A stretch of 64,000 bases of DNA, from positions 1-64,000 of the forward strand of contig SGPM01000068.1 of NCBI GenBank assembly GCA_004802725.1, given 5' to 3'. Positions 60,996-64,000 of the stretch are shown piece after piece. The first letter of the stretch is position 1; each line of letters begins with the position of its first letter. Below the pieces are notes generated by a model, which saw only the letters and a list, made by a program, of their open reading frames with translations, was not told the DNA's origin and searched no databases. The position numbers and the translations under genes are program-made. Source of the DNA: Antrodiella citrinella (taxonomy: Eukaryota; Basidiomycota; Agaricomycetes; Polyporales; Steccherinaceae).

Positions 60996-61981
60996 ATGTC
61001 CACCCCAAGCATCTTCGCACAGCTCCCCGGCGAGCTCCTCTGCGACATCTTCGAGCACGCCGCCGCTCAGTGCCCGTCCAACGCCCTCGCCCTCTCCCTC
61101 GTCAGCTCCTGGGTACACGCCCTCGTCGAACCCCTCCTCTACCACACCGTCGTCCTCCCCTCCTCCCGCTCCCTCCGCGCCTTCCTCGCCACCCTCGCCA
61201 CCAAACACCCCTCCTTCCCCACCCACCGCGTCAAGAACCTCGGCGTGTTCGCCATCGGCCCCGCCCACAGCATCGTCGACGTCGTCCAGCGGTGTCGCGG
61301 CGCCCAGAGCATCGCCTGCGCGTTCAACGTCCCCGCGTGCAAGGGCACGCCCGTGTCGCCCGCCGACGTCGCCCGCATGCACGCGTGGAGTCGCACACAG
61401 GAACAACACCTCTTGGGGATGGCGTGTAAAGATGGCTGGGACGCCCGCGTCGTCGGGGAGGGCGTCACCCGTCTGCGCGTCCATTTGCCTGCGTCGGGTA
61501 TGGCGACGATGTTCCCCGACCCCCTGCGACTGCAGCAGCTCGCCATGCGCGTAGCGGAGGAGGAGGAGGACAACGTGGGGTGGGCGCCGCTCGCGCAGCT
61601 NCCGAACTTGACGCACCTCGCGATCGTGTACCGGCCGTCGGAGCGGTAGACGTCCCTACGGTGTTCGAGCACCTCAGCAGGCTCGTTTCGCCCCCTTCCG
61701 CGTCTCCCACAACCACCGCCCCGCAACAACCACACCCAAACCTAGCCCTCATCCTCATCCAAGTCGTCTCCCCCTCCACGTCCCCCTCGCCCGCCATAGC
61801 CAGTCTGAACGCTCTCGCCCTCTCTACAGGCGGCGCCGCTCGCCGGATCGTAGCAGAGAGGGCGCCCATGAGCGCCGCGGTGCAGTGGGAGGACGCAGTC
61901 AGGCGGGGACAGACGGTGTGGGCCGGGGCCGAGGCGGTGGTGCAGAAGCGGCTTGCTCTGGTAGGCGTGTGCATGCCCTGA
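60996..61981 (+). CDS. F-box protein with an apparent frameshift
   Basis: An intron-less frame opens with IFAQLPGELLCDIFEHAAAQ and ALALSLVSSWVHALVEPLLY, an F-box of the type abundant in Agaricomycetes, where F-box proteins choose targets for SCF ubiquitin ligases. A leucine-rich-like part follows, including LTHLAIVYR. Frame 1 stops at 61647-61649, but the next frame continues with a plausible tail (VPTVFEHLSRLV, then ILIQVVSPS and QWEDAVRRGQTVWAGAEAV) to a stop at 61979-61981. One base is undetermined (N at 61601), so assembly error is possible. Otherwise the gene is truncated to 217 residues. GC content is markedly higher than in the neighbouring spacer. Confidence 0.7.
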
Positions 61982-62367
61982 CAGCACTCCCTGTCGATCG
62001 AGCTTCATCATGTGTTTGTTTTCCTTTCTCCTTTGCTTCATCACATGTTACCTCGCCTGTACCACCACACCACCTTGACCAGAACCAATATTAAGGTATC
62101 ACTGTATTAGCTAGCGCGTAACGTACATTACACTACCCACCACCCGAGACCTAATATACCTGCGTACATAAACTTACATTCTGTTGGTGATTAGATGTGG
62201 GTAGGATGAGGCAAAGGTGAAAACGGAAGAGAAGGTAATAAACAACACGAACAGAACCAACACACCCAGTCCAGGAGATACAACACATGCAGACCAAATC
62301 ACAACAACAACACAGCAAGAAGACCGAACCTGAACACAAAGACGACGACGGTGAGCATGGCTCAGTA
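61982..62367. other. Intergenic, nothing recognised
   Basis: Convergent spacer between the F-box gene and the transcription-factor gene. Confidence 0.5.
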
Positions 62368-64000
62368 TCAGTACCGCTGATACGCCTGCCCACCCTGCCC
62401 ATACATCCCCGAAGAACCCTGCCCCGAACCCTGCTGGTACTCCCATCCACTCTGCCCCGAACCCTGCCCCGGCATCGACGCAGACGCATAAAACGGCGGC
62501 AAGATCGCAGGCGTCGTCTCCGCCCCTCCCCCTCCATACCCCCTCTGACCATGCTGGCCCTGGCCCTCCTCCGCCTTCACCCCCTCAGCATAAAACCGAT
62601 ACATCGGACTCGCCTGCGCCCCCTGGAACACGAACCACGGCGGGAGCGGCACCTCCTCCGTCCCCCCCACCGCGCTCGTCTCCGGCAGGCTATAATGCCG
62701 CAACGACTGGATGTACGGTTCCTGCCTCAGCGGACGCGGCGCGTCGAGCACGGCGTGGGCCAGCGAGGACGTGGACGCCCTCGCGCTCGCGCTCCTGCTG
62801 CTCGAGGTGGGAGCAGCAGGGTAGTGCAGGACTTGGGGTTCCGGGGGGGTGCGTCTAGTCTCCCAGACGTGCACGGGCGTGTAGGGTGACGCAGACGACC
62901 CTGTGGCGGATGAGATGGAGCTGTACAGCTGAGGCGTCGACGGCGTGTTGAGGTTGATGTTCTCGCTGTGTCTGCGCACCGCCGACGTCGGGAACTGCGC
63001 CTGCGGTGTCGGCTGACCCCGGTACGCTGACGTCGCCCGCTCCGGCGGCGGGTAATCGTACGAAGACGCAGCCTGAGGAGGTTGAGTTTGATGATGAGTA
63101 GAAGCAGGCGGAGGAGGTTTGATCGTAGCTGGCGAGGTCGAAAGCGTCAGCGCAGATCGGTCAGGTCGACTTTGCGTTCGACTCCGAGGCTCCGGGGCCG
63201 GGGCGATGTGCTGATAGTGTTGACTTGGAACGATCGGGACTGAGGACTGGACCTCGGTGGCTGTACGATCTGGTTTCGTGTCCATGTGCCGCTGTCGTCC
63301 CTCCGAAGGTGCGGGTGCGTCCGACTGAATGTCGTATGTAGGAAGAGACTCCTTGATCTCGGCACTACACACGTCAAATAAGACACTGAAGGGAGAAGCA
63401 GAGAAGAAAATGGAGAGCACACTCACAGCCACATGGCCGCTACGTCCATCTTTGGAGCCACCTCCTCCAGCCTCGCCATCAACTTCGTCAACGTCCCCGT
63501 CACGTCCCGCATCCTCTCCTCGGAAGCCCGCTTCCCCCCGCTCTCGGGCACAACCCCCGCGCGTTCCATCGACTTCAGAATCCAGATATGCACCAACAGA
63601 ACGCCAGCAGCAATGTAGCAGCAATTCGCCATGCTCGCAAAGTTCTTCTGGTCCACGTTGTGCGCGTACGACTCGACTATCTCTGACGTCGCCTTCGCAG
63701 CGTTCGTGCATATTGCGAGACAGTTCCAGGGAAAGTCGGGGCGCACGGCGAGGTTATGTTTGCGGTTGAACCCGCCCAGCGTATGTGCAGTAGGCATCGG
63801 AATGAACGGGCGGTGAGCGACGATCTGCACCATGTAGTACGTCGTGATCAGGGTTGCAGATTGACTTGCAAATACCGGGTCCTTGATGCCAGGACTCCAT
63901 CGTACTGTGCCATGGTCAGTGTGGTTTACGCAGCAGGAAACGAAAACGCGTACAATGCTCTGGAATCGCGTCCAGCCAGTCAATCATCGCATCGTTCAGT
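62368..64000 (-). CDS. Fungal-specific transcription factor, C-terminal part (5' end outside the window)
   Basis: Three exons are visible: 63954-64000 (partial), 63427-63904 and 62368-63364. They encode MIDWLDAIPEHLRWSPGI, then SATLITTYYMVQIVAHRPFI, NLAVRPDFPWNCLAICTNAA, NCCYIAAGVLLVHIWILKSM and a helical EERMRDVTGTLTKLMARLEE. This is the C-terminal half of the fungal regulatory domain (Fungal_trans type) found in Zn2Cys6 activators. The last 330 residues are disordered, rich in Pro, Ser, Gln and Gly. The DNA-binding cluster would lie beyond the right edge, so the target class cannot be assigned. Confidence 0.85.

Noticed and set aside
61070..61735. Long alternative-frame and antisense open frames over the F-box gene
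   Set aside because: High GC content creates long chance frames; only the F-box frame has a recognisable domain.
1..64000. A new multi-gene system or biosynthetic cluster
   Set aside because: Adjacent genes are conserved housekeeping genes of unrelated pathways; the MFS transporter and the regulators are not next to any tailoring or core biosynthetic enzyme.

Overview
The window looks like nuclear DNA of a filamentous basidiomycete, most likely an Agaricomycete; placement near the wood-decay polypores is my inference. Genes are densely packed, on both strands, and broken by many short introns (about 47-83 nt) with GTRNGT..YAG ends. Reading through these introns restores full-length conserved proteins. 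A cellulose-type AA9 lytic monooxygenase gene (now broken) and an HNH-nuclease relic of a kind common in mushroom-forming fungi fit this placement. No virus, plasmid, bacterial or CRISPR feature was seen.

Layout. 0-3.3 kb is repeat-like and decayed: a tRNA-like Pol III unit, a 430-bp inverted-repeat element with 8-bp target duplications, and a dead HNH-nuclease gene. 3.5-9.0 kb holds two minus-strand genome-maintenance genes: RAD10/ERCC1 and a large nuclear protein that may be an SLF2/Nse6-type Smc5/6 partner with a PIP-box-like motif. 9.2-10.6 kb holds a Dsc4-like (DUF1746) membrane protein and a twin-CX9C complex I assembly factor. 10.8-21.9 kb is one giant gene, CSF1/BLTP1, a bridge-like lipid transporter. 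22-25.4 kb has YIP1, NSA2 and a PRKRIP1-like spliceosome protein. 26-27 kb is a broken AA9 gene. 27.3-36 kb carries RMT2, HIS2, an orphan two-TM protein, a DHA-type MFS transporter and BET5. 36.3-40.5 kb is the FUN30/SMARCAD1 remodeller. 42.2-43.4 kb is a divergent mitochondrial-carrier-like protein. 43.4-52 kb is gene-poor apart from one Zn2Cys6 regulator. 52-59.4 kb is dense again: U2AF1, ALG14, CDC23/APC8 and a GLTSCR1-domain protein. 59.4-61 kb is repeat-rich; an F-box gene with an apparent frameshift and the 3' part of a fungal transcription factor close the window.

Most genes are housekeeping genes with unrelated jobs. The clearest functional link is nuclear genome maintenance and chromatin (RAD10, the SLF2-like candidate, FUN30, the GLTSCR1 protein). 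Several pairs are divergent with short shared promoters (8990/9224, 10626/10816, 23115/23337, 29892/30168, 54266/54654). The most notable sequence-level features are three GC-AG introns, an NSA2 gene whose first three codons lie on a 3-nt coding start exon and a 6-nt micro-exon, the hAT-like miniature element, and the two pseudogenes. I found no convincing new multi-gene system.
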